Origin: Rhipicephalus microplus
Taxonomy: Eukaryota; Arthropoda; Arachnida; Ixodida; Ixodidae
Assembly (NCBI RefSeq): GCF_043290135.1
Contig: NC_134701.1
Coordinates: forward strand, 205,031,601-205,095,600
Direction of reading: 5' to 3'
Length of the DNA stretch: 64,000 nt
How positions within the stretch are numbered: position 1 is the first letter of the stretch; each line of letters starts with the position of its first letter. The notes beneath the pieces were generated by a model. The model was not told where the DNA came from. It saw only the letters and a list, made by a program, of their open reading frames with translations, and searched no databases. A program made the translations under genes and the position numbers. Positions 10,659 through 22,527 of this stretch are shown here, piece by piece.

Positions 10659-10900
10659 GCCCCGCCGCGGTGGTCTAGGGGCTAAGGTACTCGGCTGCTG
10701 ACCCGAAGGTCGCGGGTTCGATTTCCGGCTGCGGCGGCTGCATTTCCGATGGAGGAGGAAATGTTGTAGGCCTGTGTGCTCAGATTTGGGTGCGCGGTAA
10801 AGAACCCCAGGTGGTCGAAATCTCCGGAGCCCTCCACTACGGCGTCTCTCACAATCATATGGTGGTTTTGGGACGTTAAACCCCACAAATCAATCAAATC
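10659..10900 (+). mobile_element. Full-length Ruka-type SINE with target-site duplication
   Basis: Complete tRNA-like head (GCCGCGGTGGTCTAGGGGCT, box B GGTCGCGGGTTCGATTTCC), body and CAATCAA tail. It is flanked by a 15-bp duplication, 10644-10658 and 10901-10915 (ATAGTGgGTCACCCT/ATAGTGtGTCACCCT), with one mismatch. This shows insertion by LINE-type target-primed reverse transcription. Confidence 0.95.
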
Positions 10901-10915
10901 ATAGTGTGTCACCCT

Positions 10916-11589
10916 CTTGAGTGTCTTTACAGAGTATCGCTTGCGGTCCTCACTCGTTCTCCGGGTCTACGAGTAGAGCCGTTAAAGCTACCGGTCTACT
11001 TTCGCGCTAGCGGTCAATGAGTGCCTTTGCTGGGTGAATAAAAGACGGAAACATCATAATGAAGCAGTGGTTGTCTAGACAGACAGGGTGAGAGTTTGCA
11101 GCACCAATAGACTTCGCAATTTGATCACGCTAGGAGACTCCCCTGTCCCCAGAAAAAGCATCCCGATCAATGGATTCACATTAAAAGCAGCGCCAATAAC
11201 GAGGGACAAGGAAAGAAGGAGACAGACAGCGGCACTGACTTACAAGATTTATTTGCTGGAACCGCGCAATATATACTTGAGCAGTATCGGACAAGAAAGA
11301 GAAAATACAAATCAATACAACAAAGATCGATGGATGTTTGCATATATGCTCACATAAATCCGCATAATATCATCAATACACCCTTTGGATGCGCTGACGT
11401 GAGTGAATAAATTACACATGGGTGGTAGCGGCTGGAAAAGACTGTATCTCTATGTAAATGACCCAAGAACAAATTCTTTCATGCCAACCTTTCACCAAAA
11501 TAATAAATATAGCACTCACCTTCTTTCACCTTTTGCCGAAGTCAATAAAGTATTTATAACATTCCGCTTTCATAGAGCGCTGGAATAAA
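10916..11589. other. Unassigned DNA
   Basis: A short open frame at 11088-11357 has no recognisable motif. I see nothing else. Confidence 0.45.
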
Positions 11590-11950
11590 CACGCAGTAGG
11601 AGAATAGAAGGAAAGAGCGGCAGGGAGGTTAACCAGCATATATACAGCCGGTTTGCTACCCTGCGCATGGGAGGGGGTGGGGGAGATGAAAAGATATAGA
11701 GCAGAGAGGGAATAGAGGTAAACACAGCACATTCGGCCACACACGCGCGCACACTCAGTCATAGTCCAGTCTTCTCTGTCGGAGGCAGCATACGAGACTT
11801 CGACATGAAGCAATCACGGCCCATTTCCTCGCGCAATCGACATCTGGCGGCACTAAGCATGCTGTGGAGGTCACGCAGCCTCTGGCAAAACAGCAACGTC
11901 ATCACGGCGGGTCATCTCGTAGACGATCGTCCACTAAGGTAGTGCTTCGC
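11590..11950 (-). mobile_element. LINE 3'-end remnant
   Basis: Read on the minus strand, the segment with GCAGGGTAGCAAACCGGC then TGGTTAACCTCCCTGCC followed by pyrimidine-rich DNA resembles the untranslated 3' end of a tick non-LTR retrotransposon. The LINE at 52750-53385 has the same wording after its stop codon. The part from about 11710 to 11950 may be more of the same element but has no readable domain. Confidence 0.45.
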
Positions 11951-12773
11951 AATGCTCGTTGAGCGTCATTGCCGTCGCATTACCCAGCACTTTGTTCAAT
12001 CTGACACAAACACAGGTGTCACCTTTCTTTCACATTGCTTCCAGCCTTCTATGGCTTTATCGTGGCTATTTATATTAATTGCATCTTCATGCATTTGAAA
12101 GATGTGAAATAAGAATGACACGTCCTCTAGATAAGCAACAGAGTAAAAGTGACAGTGGTACCGTCCTGCAAACTCTTTTAAATAAAGCCAGTCAGAGTGT
12201 ATTTTACTTTTTCTCTTATGTTCTTTTAGGTTGTTAAGAACAATCAGTTTATCGTCCTTAGCACCAAAAACAAGTCTACGGAACCCAAATGCAATAAAAA
12301 AGCAAGGATCTGGCGAATATTTATGTCACCTTTGAATTCATTAAAAATTATTCTCGCTGTTAAAAATTTTTAAAGTGTCTACAGCTGTAAGGAGCAAATG
12401 TGCATGGTAATCATTAAATTTTTCTACATTGAAAAAGCGACAGGCTATAGTTCGCAACAATGTGTCTGGTTGCGCTTATAAAAAGTGGGTTTGGGCTTCT
12501 TTTTCCACCGAGCCACTTGTAGAAATTTTTTCTTGTCGCGTTTTACCGACAACCTGTATGCATTTTTCCTTAAAATGTGCCCACATAATGGATCATTCTT
12601 CTCGTGCATAGGGCAGTTATTGTTCACTAGTTGCGTGTTTGTCGATGAATTTGACTTGAATTTGATTTCAAACATACTTCCAAGGAATGAACAAGTAATT
12701 TTTATCGTGTGCTGGTAAACGTTCATTCAACTGAATGAATTTTATGCTCGAGACAATGTCAAAATTAAATATT
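11951..12773. other. Unassigned AT-rich DNA
   Basis: No recognisable coding region, RNA or repeat. Confidence 0.45.
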
Positions 12774-12934
12774 TTCGATGGAGGGGAAAATGCTGTGGGC
12801 CCGCGTGCTCTGATTTGGGTGCACGTTAATGAACCCCAGATAATCAAAATTACCGGAGCCCTCCACTATGGCACCTCAAATAATCTGATGGTGCTTTCGT
12901 GACGTTACACCCCACATAATAATAAATCCATCAA
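12774..12934 (+). mobile_element. Old, headless Ruka-type SINE
   Basis: Body only: cgatggaggggaaaatgctg, gatttgggtgcacgttaatg, ggagccctccactatgg, then ccccacataataat. The tRNA-like head is missing and substitutions are many, so this is a 5'-truncated old copy. Confidence 0.8.
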
Positions 12935-13320
12935 ATAGCAAATATGTCTAATGTTGGATGCTTGAGCGAGTTGGTTAGCGTTCATCTTAGATGAACTGCA
13001 CAAGCGAGATGACGATGAAGAAAAACAAGCGCAGGCAGGCGCCGACAGGCAACTAAAATATATTTAGGAAAGAATGGTATAAACAAAGGGTAAGTGCAGC
13101 TTACTCGCACCATCCTCGTTCTCTAGTCATTACGCTACTTTACATTGAAACGTTCTAAAATAATAAAGAATTGTATAGCTTTTTCATGTGGTCGCTCTGT
13201 AATGCAGAATTATTATCAGGAGTCGCAAAAAAGGTTTGATAAACAAGTTGTTGGACTTAAGCAAGTGGCTTATCCGGTGCAAGTCATAGACCAAGCGTGC
13301 GAAAAGATGTGCAAACGTCT

Positions 13321-13441
13321 GATTGATTGATTGATTGATTGATTTATTTATTTATATGTGAGGTTTAACGTCCCAAAGCCACCAGATAATTCTGAGAGAC
13401 GCTGTAGTGGAGGGCTCCGGAAATTTCGGCCACCTGGGTGC
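13321..13441 (-). mobile_element. 5'-truncated Ruka-type SINE with target-site duplication
   Basis: Minus-strand 3' half of the SINE, with an expanded GATT tail on the left. It is flanked by exact GCAAACGTCT at 13311-13320 and 13442-13451. The truncation point coincides with the duplication, so truncation happened during insertion. Confidence 0.9.
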
Positions 13442-13451
13442 GCAAACGTCT

Positions 13452-15224
13452 TAAAACAACTTAAAAAACGTCTTAAAAACTCAAAAACGTCTTAAACGCC
13501 TTAAGTGGAACAGAGGCTGGGAATCACCTACGGACCACCAAAGCAAAAAGGTACATGGTCATACCGCATAGTCACCGAGTTGCACGTGGTTTAAGAAACG
13601 TGGCTGAATGATGGAGCGTCAACGTTGTTTTTTCGTCTCCTGATAAGCTTGTGTCCATTTGCGCAAAACTGCAAAAAAGCAGTTCTAAGCAAAGCGGAAG
13701 CTATAAACGTTTCCTTGACAAGTGCGGAAGGATCCACACATTAGATTGTACAGCAGGAGGTTATTCCATATCAAATACCATTATCGTGCTGTGAAAGTTA
13801 CATTGGCCAAAGTGAAAGAGGCATCAATGTTTGTCTTCCGAAGAACACGAACGCCCATTGTCCGACACAAAAACCATGCTTCCTCATCGCTCATTGTCGC
13901 GAATGCGGCTGCGCACCCTCCTTATAAGACACAGTGATACTGTCGCATCATATAAATCAGGTAGCAAGGGTAGTGTTTCATGCCTTTCACATTCAAAGGA
14001 AAAACAATAAAAGTGTCACCAAGCCATCAATTTTGCTGAGCGACGCAGAAATTTATGCATATTTGCAGTACACGGAAGAATATGATACCAATTTATATCT
14101 TCATCTCTTTTTTTTTCTTGCTTGTGGCATACATAGATATTTGGGTGTTAGGGCGTTTTTGTATTTTTTCTTTTCTGTTCCCATAAATATGCCGTTCTTG
14201 CCCAAATAAATTTTAATTGTGAGTCATCGCCCGTTTGTTTCTTTTTTTATCGTTGTCTCGTTTACGCTGTTCAACCAAGATGAAGCAACTAGCTGCCTTC
14301 GTTCATAGTTGGGCATATTTCCGTAGTACAATGTATACTGTCATTTTTCAAGTCCCCCTCATATTGGAGTGACATTTTTTTCTGTATTTAAAAATTTTTC
14401 TTGATTATCTATATGGAAAAATTCCCGGTTTTTCTGGACTTCTACAAACTCGCAGTGCTTTTTTTAGGCTCACCATGTGATGATTATTCACTCGGTCGCT
14501 TCGAGTGTGCCTCGCAATGAAGTGACTCGACTACATTGGAGCAAAAAGATGCTAAAGAAGCAAGAACCAGACTGGCAACGGCGCAGTAAAAGCCCACTAG
14601 TGGAAGGAGAGATTTACGCTTGTCTTTCAGCCTTTTGTGAACGGCAAAGTGCTGGGTGAAACAAACCCAGATTGCGAGGAACTATGCTATAGACACTTGG
14701 GAGTGAGAGTGCAAAGTGGTCAGCGTGAAATATTGCCTGCGAAACCATCCATCCTGAAGCGAACGGTTTTCCCAGGAGCTTGCTTGTAGAACAGCACTTC
14801 GCCTCGCAGTTTTGCTCAATTGTAGTGCAGACGTTCACGTGAGTACGCACTAATTAGTGCAACAAGTCATGATGCAGCACCGATTCGAGCCATGATCCCA
14901 AATGTAGGCGTCGCTAATCTGTTCTTCTCTCGCAAAGGCGCACGGAGATTTTTTTAGGGGCCTCCGGTTCTGATCAAAGAATACTTAAGTTCTTCTTGAA
15001 GCTCCTGTATTATGAACTGTCTATTTATGAATTAATTCATTCAATTTACTAATGAAACGCTGGCATGTTTCCGTGCACGATATCATGTCACGTCAACGTA
15101 AGGTAAAATTCTCCGGTACAGTACAACATCTTGCATATTGTTCCGCAATAAATAGTGTGTACTGTGACTTTTGCAGGTTAATCCATGGTAAAAGTGAAAG
15201 CATAGTCGTATAAGTGATGTATAT
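13452..15224. other. Unassigned DNA with short local repeats
   Basis: AACGTCTTAAA-like short repeats follow the SINE at 13445-13505, apparently derived from the target sequence. The rest has only short motif-free frames. Confidence 0.45.
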
Positions 15225-15412
15225 ATAACTGATATATAATAATGAGATGTAACAAACAATGCCAAGGAAAGTATAGGGAAAGATAGTAGACCGAATCGTA
15301 ATGTAGATATGAAGAAAGAAAAGTGGGTAAAAATATAACCTTCCGTGGGCAGGAACCGAACCTGCGGCCTTCGAACGCGTTCGAGGGTCGCTCTTTGGAC
15401 CGAGAATCAACA
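15225..15412 (-). mobile_element. tRNA-derived SINE-like element (second family)
   Basis: On the minus strand, a tRNA-like head with box B GCAGGTTCGGTTCCTGCC is followed by a tail including CCCTATACTTTCCTTGGCAT. I associate this tail wording with a common tick repeat. The head is decayed and cannot be a functional tRNA. Confidence 0.45.
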
Positions 15413-15612
15413 ATGGGAGAAAAGGCGGAAATAAAGATATAACGTCAGGGGAAAATTTAATCCTCACATACGCCGCCGCTGCCCTTCGGGGGAATTATAT
15501 ACCAAGCCACCACTTCAACATACTTAAACATTGTTGCCGTTTTTCAGACTCTGGCCAGGGTAGTTAAGCGAAGAAATAAAAAAAACCGAGAGACTTACTG
15601 GTCAGGGCGAAG

Positions 15613-16043
15613 ACGCACAAATCCGACTACTACCAGGGCTGTAGACCGTGCGGGAAACCTCGTTGCAGGGTGCGCACACATATGGTGACCACTGATACGG
15701 CCAAAGCCTCCTGTTCAGACTTTGTGTACAAAATTAAAGGTGACCTTAACTGTGACTCAGCCAATGTTGCATACAAAATTCGCTGTGAGGTGTGCAAACA
15801 AGAATATATTGGGCACAGGGAAAATGCGTTCCGTTTGCGCTTCAACAAACACAATGCACACGTATAGGGCATCCTCAATTTGCCATTCTCCTAAGATATC
15901 AACCTCCCTGGCCACTCTTTCAAACGCGTAAGTGTCATACTCCTACAATCCGGCTTCCAGAACACACGGGAGCGCGAACAGCGGGAGTCATACTTCATAA
16001 AGAAATTCAGATCACTTACCCACGGAATTAACGAGAGCCCTGG
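15613..16043 (+). pseudogene. Penelope-like element GIY-YIG endonuclease fragment
   Basis: One frame reads CGKPRCRVRTHM, then a Cys-containing segment with VAYKIRCEVCKQEYIG, then RLRFNKHNAHV. After two in-frame stops (TAG 15866-15868 and a TAA about 30 bases on) it continues with GHSFKRVSVILLQSGF and REREQRESYFIKKF, ending at TGA. The order and wording fit the C-terminal GIY-YIG endonuclease of Penelope-like retroelements, which nicks target DNA. Only the C-terminal third survives and no reverse transcriptase lies upstream, so this is a 5'-truncated dead copy. It differs clearly from the PLE cluster at 36965-42260 and belongs to another PLE lineage. Confidence 0.75.
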
Positions 16044-16690
16044 GTGACTGACGTGCCTCCGCGAAGTTTCGTAAAACGCAGAAAGTGAATTATTTAAATA
16101 AAATATTTAAACATACGCGAATTCGAACACATAGTATGATCAATCTAGCTCGTGAAAATAAACGAATTCGATGCTACGTGCATGTACGGCGTGTGTTAGT
16201 ATTATTAGTTTTTTATTTTTATTCTTCAAATACTTTTTTGATTCTTTTGTGTATGATTGTGTTTGTTCATCTTTTTAAATATCCATTCATTAATTTTGAA
16301 TAGGACTGCTTATACTCTTTTGGCAAGAAAGGGGAGACGAGGGGAGGAGGGAGAGGGCACATTTACTTTTGTATTATGTCCAATGTCTCCCTAAAGCTGG
16401 GACGGGTCGTATGTGCCTTCTTGTGTGTGTATGGCCCGACACCGTGTGCCAGCCGCTGAATTACGTGAACAACTCGATCCATGTGTGGGAAGCGAGAAAA
16501 CGGCAATGTGTTTCACTTCTTTCCCTTTTCGTTGGTCGCCTCCTCTGGTGGTGCGTCTTATCTACCCCTAGTTACAATGCATGGATTACCCGCCCGCTTC
16601 CGGTGGCTCTCCTTCGCTCCTTTCTTCTTCTTCTTCTTGTCTGTCATTCGCTTCTGGTTGTCTGTCGTTTGCCAGGTTAGTCCGCTTGTC
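16044..16690. other. Unassigned DNA after the PLE fragment
   Basis: AT-rich, with a purine-rich run near 16328-16358 and CTT repeats near 16620. Part may be PLE untranslated sequence. No gene is recognised. Confidence 0.4.
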
Positions 16691-17190
16691 TAGTTTTTTT
16701 TTTAAGTGTGAATACACTTTATAAGCGACCCCAAACCATCCACAGCCGTCGGCGGCGTCCGCAGTCTTCTCCCTACCTTTAAAAGAAAGAGGACTTGGCG
16801 GGCCGCAGCGCGACGCTCTACCGAATAAGCCACGGACGCGACGCTGATATCGGTATCAGTAACGCGCCGTATACCCCCTCCCCCTTCGCTCGCTGCAGCT
16901 GCGCGCGCACCCCTTTCTCTCGCGCGCCCGCCTTCTCTCTCAGTCTCTCGTCGAGAGCGGGTCGTGAGGGGAAGTAAAGTTAAAATCCGTTGGCATTCGC
17001 CAGTGAGTTAACGTAAACTCCCCCGTGTGATCAAATTGCGATTCCCAGGAACCATTACACGATAAAGGCACCTTAGTGTGATTAATAAATATAATAGTGC
17101 GAATAATAAATACCCCTCATAGCATCACCCCGTGTATTCGCACTTAACCATGTTCACCCTCGGGGAAATGCTTGGGAGTTCTTTATTCCT
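16690..17190 (+). repeat. GC-rich repeat family, copy A
   Basis: Begins TTAAGTGTGAATACAC then TTTATAAGCGACCC. It ends around GTGTATTCGCACTTAA with a shared run starting CCATGTTCACCCTCGG. The same ends occur at 57547-58122, giving short inverted termini (GTGCGAATGCAC-like). The interior at 16750-16970 is GC-rich. A 90-bp segment around 16981-17066 is inverted relative to copy B. Most likely a non-autonomous DNA transposon or fragment of a larger repeat; the class is uncertain. Confidence 0.55.
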
Positions 17191-17416
17191 TTCTTGCTTC
17201 TTTATTTTCTTTTCGTTTTGGGGGCCTTCAAACTGTGAGGGTGGCCCTCTCCTACGGCAACTTGTATCACTTGGCGTAGATCCTCCGACGGAGGCTGGTT
17301 CACCAGGCGAAACTATTTGGATTAAATAAATCAATTATTGTTTTGTTTTCCATACTGCACTAATGTCGAAGTTTATAATTTTTATTACGGTAACCAGTTG
17401 AAAATCTATTCCTCTG

Positions 17417-17417
<1 letters not shown>
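17191..17417. other. Unassigned DNA
   Basis: Short spacer between the GC-rich repeat and the TA microsatellite. No feature is seen. Confidence 0.4.

Positions 17418-17498
<81 letters not shown>
17418..17498. repeat. (TA)n microsatellite
   Basis: About 40 uninterrupted TA units. Confidence 0.98.
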
Positions 17499-18149
17499 CT
17501 AATATTGTTAGTTTCTTCATTTTATTATTGTTTGTGTGTGGGAATGCATCCATGCTTTTTCTCCCGTGTAAAGATGATGTAAACTTTTAAGCATTTTGCA
17601 TTAACTTCAACAGCACAGCCTGTAGTTCACTAGCTCGAAAAAAGAAATATCAATTTTGCGTGAAATGAAATGATCCTCAACTCCGCTGCTCTAAAGCATG
17701 AAGTGCGAGGTGCGGCCACCCGGCGATTTCCGTTCAGAGAGTTTCCACGTATGGTTCCGTTTGCCAAACTGCCCATGACGTCATCGATTCAGGCAAGCTT
17801 GTAGGGTTTCCTCGGTATATGTAAAATCTTGTTAGGCAGATTTGCGAACTCGGTGTCCTAAATGGGTCTTAGGTTTTGCTGCGCTTTATTGACTTCCAGC
17901 TTCTTACAGCAGTAGAGACACGTACCCAATGCAGCGTGTTCCGTCAGGCTGTTTATCATTCTAGATGCATCACCCGATAGAGCCAGGGAAGGAAGACACC
18001 TAGAGATTTTTTAAGGGGTGATGCTAAAGTCATACACATGTTTTAGAAGTATTTGAGCAATTTTGAATAAAATATTTGAATTATTTTTGTTAATATTGTT
18101 GATTAGTTACTTCAAACCATGTTCGTTCGTCCCAACCCGGTTTTGAACT
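17499..18149. other. Unassigned DNA
   Basis: No open frame or motif of note. Confidence 0.45.
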
Positions 18150-18160
18150 TTGCTAGCTTT

Positions 18161-18315
18161 CGATGGAGGCGGAAATATTGTAGGCCCGTATGCTCAGATT
18201 ACAGCGTACGTTAAACAACCCCAGGTGGTCCGAATTTCCGGAGCCCTTCACTACGTTGTCTCTCAAAATCGTATAGTTGTTTTCGGACGCTAAAAGTTAC
18301 AAATCAATCAATCAG
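18161..18315 (+). mobile_element. 5'-truncated Ruka-type SINE with target-site duplication
   Basis: SINE body from cgatggaggcggaaat to the caatcaatcag tail, without the tRNA head. Flanks TTGCTAGcTTT (18150-18160) and TTGCTAGtTTT (18318-18328) form an 11-bp duplication with one mismatch. Confidence 0.88.
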
Positions 18316-18328
18316 CATTGCTAGTTTT

Positions 18329-20696
18329 GCTATGATCTGTAATCAGCTTCTTACTGTGAGCGTGAACATGCCACACGAGATCCTTGGAAGGACGAAAAAG
18401 CCGGATACCTGAAGAGCATCAAACATGAAACTAAACCTCCAATTTTACTACGAATTTCGCGGCGCATTGCCTCGCTGATGGGCACCCTGTTGAAATGAGC
18501 GTTTCTTTCCGTCATAGCCGTAATTTTGCCATTACGTTTTGTTTGTCGTTTGCAAAGCAGCCATAAGAGCTTACCCCCCCCCCCCCCCCAACCCATCAAA
18601 CCGAAGAAGCATGAAAAACAAATTGAGGCGCTTAAACCTTTGCTTTATTCTATACCTACGGCATGTTTCTGGCCATAAGTTGTCTTCCTTTGCTCTCGTG
18701 GCTGATGTCGAAACGGTAGCAAATATGTTTGACAACCTTGAGCAACCTAATTCAGTACCCCGCAGCAATTAGTGCTGGCTTTCTATAAAAGAAATATGAA
18801 CAATATAGGAAACGCAGTCCTTGTGACTTGTAAAAAGAAATCCCAGTCTAGAGAAGAAAACTTCAAAAAAAAAAAAACGCTGAGCTCAGGCGCCGCCAAG
18901 CAGTTAGAAGGATGCATAAATGATGGCATTTTTAATTAAGAGCTAATAGCCTGTTTTAAGTTTGTGGCTATATCTTATTCAAATTTCGTGGGTGCTTTGT
19001 TAAAAATTCTCTTAAAATTCTGTGGATGACACTACTAAAGGTAAGCGACTCTGTTTGCTAAGAGCACTCTAACCTCGTGCAAGATAACGAAGAAGAACGA
19101 CTTCTCTTGTCTGTAGGAGATTATATCAGTGCAGAAGGAAATTCACCCTTTTCTTTATAATATTCCTTAGGTAATAGCAGACATTCATTTACAGGTTAGG
19201 CAATGAACATTGTAGGAGATGGTTACGCTTTGTTCTTATTTACTCGCATGCGTATACATGAATGTATACAGCTAGCGACGTATGAGAGCTTCCACGTATT
19301 TTATTAGGTGACGTTTTTTTTTTTTGTGGCTTGGCTTTGTGACAACAACCCGCACAACTGACGATACTATGGTGACGAAACTGATAGCTGCCCCGTATGA
19401 TGTGGCGTGGAAGGCTAATTGTTCTAAATCAAACATGTCACGCATGCCACAATTTCTGTCTGCGTGTCGGAGACACTCTGTTTTTGGTGATACACTTTTT
19501 TGGAGCTTAATTCAGGGTTGATTTTAGCGCACTTCGTTTAATAATATGGCAGACATTCTTATTTTGTGCTCTGCCTCGTCACTATCATTCACGTCTACGT
19601 CCCGTGCGTGAACTGATTCAGATGACACAGTATCTTCGTTTGCAAACCACCTCTACAGCATGAGTTAGAGCACTCTTTCCTCTGCCATGTCATTTTAAGC
19701 TCGCTGATAATTACTAAATTCAAGTTGGAGCCCTTATACATTTCACGGCTCGATTTTTTTCTTGGATTCACAAAGTAGTAAATAACAGAAAATTTTCAAA
19801 TCAACGACCCTTTTCATTAGTTCCACTTTAGTTTCGTACATACTCAATACATCCCTAACTTATTTAACACCTTGTGCAGCTCGGTATAATGGGAAGCATG
19901 CAATGCCCTGGTGTACGCTGGTATCAGAAGGAATTCCAAGAGAAGGGAAATGCATCAAGAGGAGGCAGAAAGTAGGGTAGTAAGGAAGTAATAGCAAGTT
20001 TTAATAATATCTTCACAAATATCATCTCGGTAAATTGTCTGACTGGATACATTAGGTGTCAGGTGAAGGCTGTGTTAATCGCATATACATACAAATATTA
20101 CGTGCAATCACAGAGTTAATCACATATGCACACTTACACACATCCCCAAATACACATATATAAACAAAAAAAATTTGTAAAATTTGTAAAGCTGCATGAA
20201 TGAATGACAAACTTAATTCTAGTAGTAAATTCTCCCAGCTAAGGTGAATCTGAGAATGTACGGCAAATGTGACCTATGCCGAGTTGTGAGCTCTGCCAAT
20301 CAGCTTGAGCTGTTCTTCCGGCGTCGAGCTGGACAGCGCATACTCATATTTTCAAAACTGCAAGAGTGCTTTTCTGTTCCGCATCAAACAACTGCACTTT
20401 TGAAACGATTAAGCAATGTGCCGCAGCTCCAAGCTCAAGTCGCGTTCCAAGTATAGTGCCGCTGTTCAAATCTTTCGTTCTGCGTCGTAACGGAAACAGC
20501 CACAAAGAATGTGTTTTGAACCTTTTCGAGTGCTACATAATCTACATAATCTTCAATTTAAACCCTCTGAATCAATCCTGTTTTCTTTTTTTCTTTCAAA
20601 ATACGGGTAATTATCTACAAATTATGTGCTGAACTAATCATTTCAGTACGGGCCAACTGCACTACACAGATTTAGCGTCTTATACTACTCAGTCAT
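18329..20696. other. Unassigned AT-rich DNA
   Basis: Contains a poly-C run at 18571-18589 and short poly-A and poly-T runs. The segment near 19930-19975 weakly resembles the LINE fragment at 20745-20800. No gene is recognised. Confidence 0.45.
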
Positions 20697-20915
20697 ATGG
20701 AAAGTGAGGGAAGGCTACATAAACACTGGTCATTAAGGGTCACCACCCAGATTCCAAGAGAAGGCAAACGAGCGAGGGGGAGGCGTAAGGTTAGGTGGAA
20801 AGATAAAACTAAGAAGTTTGGCGGAGATGACCTGGCGGCAGTAAGCACAGAACCGTGGTCGCTTAGTGAAACATGCGAGAGGCTTTTGTTCACCAGAAGG
20901 TGTGGTCCAGATTAG
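20697..20915 (+). pseudogene. Possible LINE C-terminal remnant
   Basis: A 72-residue frame reads ...EGKRARGRRKVRWKDKTKKF..., resembling the basic RGR..RW..D..K segment near the C terminus of RTE-like non-LTR retrotransposon proteins. Reverse transcriptase and endonuclease domains are absent. The match is short and the call tentative. Confidence 0.35.
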
Positions 20916-21824
20916 TACGATAATTACTGAATAACAAACAATGTCATTCTTTTTTCTCCCTCGTCTATTAGAAAAGCTGTAGCAACCTCGTAAGGTTGCA
21001 CGGGGCCTCTGTGTTTAAGTTCACGCTTTCTCATCGTCATTTCCAGTTGAGCAGAAAAAAAAAGCCAATATGTCTTTGTTAATGCTGAAAGCTGGTTCCT
21101 TCCTGTGCGCGAAGTCCTCTATACAAGAAATGAGTGCAGGGCAAAGTTTGTTAATATTTAATGAGGCACGCGACATTCTATGTTGACGAGTAGTCGTGCC
21201 TGGAAAATATTATTACGAGACGCTGAAATGGCCGTACCGTCTATATTAACGCTGCCCCAAATGTCTTCTAATAAACGGGGGCAACAGGCCTAGCTGCTGC
21301 TTACCGCTGCAAACAAAAAAAGCAATGAAATCTGGTGAAACTGACAAAAAGGGCCAATGCAAGCGTAACTGCGGCTCAGTTGCTGTTAGTGCAAGCGCAA
21401 TCAAATGATGCCGGGCAGTAAGCTCCTTCCATGACTTTCAGATATTGCACACGGTGTGTTGCGATTGTTGTGACCTTACAGCCACTGACCAATATCTGTA
21501 AAAAGGTAGAGAGATATATTGCACTGCTTTCTTAATTTTCGACTTCTTTCGGTGTTTAAAAATGACCTTGCAAACTTTTTTGCCCACTTTGCAATATAAC
21601 AAAATAACTTCACTGTGGAACTTGTAACTTCTAATGAGACTGAAAAAAAACAACGAGGCTAACCTAGGCTACTTGTTCAGAAGTGCAATGAGCATTTTTT
21701 GACTTGTCAACATTCTACCAAAATTGAGTTACTAATAAATCAGTGGCATCAATATTTTACTGCGAAAGCTGTTATGAGACGGTTGTCGTCTCATAACCGG
21801 TGTCTGTAACCACTGTGACGAGAA
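20916..21824. other. Unassigned DNA
   Basis: Includes a small hairpin (GTTATGAGAC at 21771-21780 with GTCTCATAAC at 21788-21797, 7-nt loop). No gene is recognised. Confidence 0.45.
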
Positions 21825-21935
21825 ATAAGAAAAAATAGAAAAATAAAAAATGACGTGGTCACAAGGCGATTCGATATCGAGTCTCCTGCGTGCCAGCGCA
21901 GTATTCTGCCACTGAGCCACTACTTTAAACTTCGT
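21825..21935 (-). mobile_element. tRNA-derived SINE head (non-Ruka)
   Basis: Minus strand reads TGGCTCAGTGGCAGAATAC (box A-like), a Cys/Gly-type anticodon-arm remnant, then ACTCGATATCGAATC at the box B position and a T-rich tail. It is the same family as 10397-10470 and the centre of the foldback at 45536-45612. It is a pseudo-tRNA. Confidence 0.5.
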
Positions 21936-21939
21936 TATG

Positions 21940-22190
21940 GCCTCGCCACGGTGATCTAGTGGGTAAGGTACTCGGATGCTGAGCCGCAGGTCGGGGAATC
22001 CAATCCCGGCTGCAGCGGCTGCATTTCCGATAAAGGCGTTAATGCTGTAGTCCCGTGTGCTCCGATTCGGGTGCACGTTAAAAAAATCCAGGTGGTCGAA
22101 ATTTCCGGAGCCCTCCACTACGGTGTCTCGATAATCATATGGTTGTTTGGGGACGTTAAACCCCACATATTATTTATACAATCAATCATC
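21940..22190 (+). mobile_element. Full-length Ruka-type SINE, diverged
   Basis: Complete head (CCACGGTGATCTAGTGGGTA), body and an ATACAATCAATCATC tail with many substitutions. The flanks retain only a weak possible duplication, so the copy is older than those at 10659 and 32111. Confidence 0.88.
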
Positions 22191-22378
22191 AAACTCCTTT
22201 GTGAACTGACCTTAGGTGGGAGTCATGTCATGTAAGAAACCGCTTTAATATGTGTAATGATGTGTCTTAGAACAGCAAAGGAACAACTACGCGTCGAGCA
22301 ATCTGAATAGCGTGACCAGTTGGTTTTCGAATGTTCCAAGTCATTACAAAAGTTCAGGCATAATTCTTCAACGTGCTG

Positions 22379-22527
22379 TGGTTCTTTAGCGTGCACCCAA
22401 ATCTGAGCACACGGGCCTACAAAATTTCCGCCTTCATCGGAAATGCAGCCGCCGCAGCCAGAGTTTGATCCCGCGACCTTCCGGTCAGCAGCCGAGTACC
22501 TTAGCCACTAGACCACCGCGGCGGGGC
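22379..22527 (-). mobile_element. Ruka-type SINE lacking its 3' part
   Basis: Minus strand carries the complete tRNA-like head (CCCCGCCGCGGTGGTCTAGT) and body as far as gttaaagaacc, then stops. The 3' half and tail are missing, unlike normal 5' truncation, so a later deletion or rearrangement is likely. Confidence 0.88.

Noticed and set aside
12985..13065. A further PLE 3' end on the minus strand (TATTTTAGTTG...GCGCTTGT)
   Set aside because: The similarity is short and there is no coding sequence or second landmark, so it was not listed as a feature.
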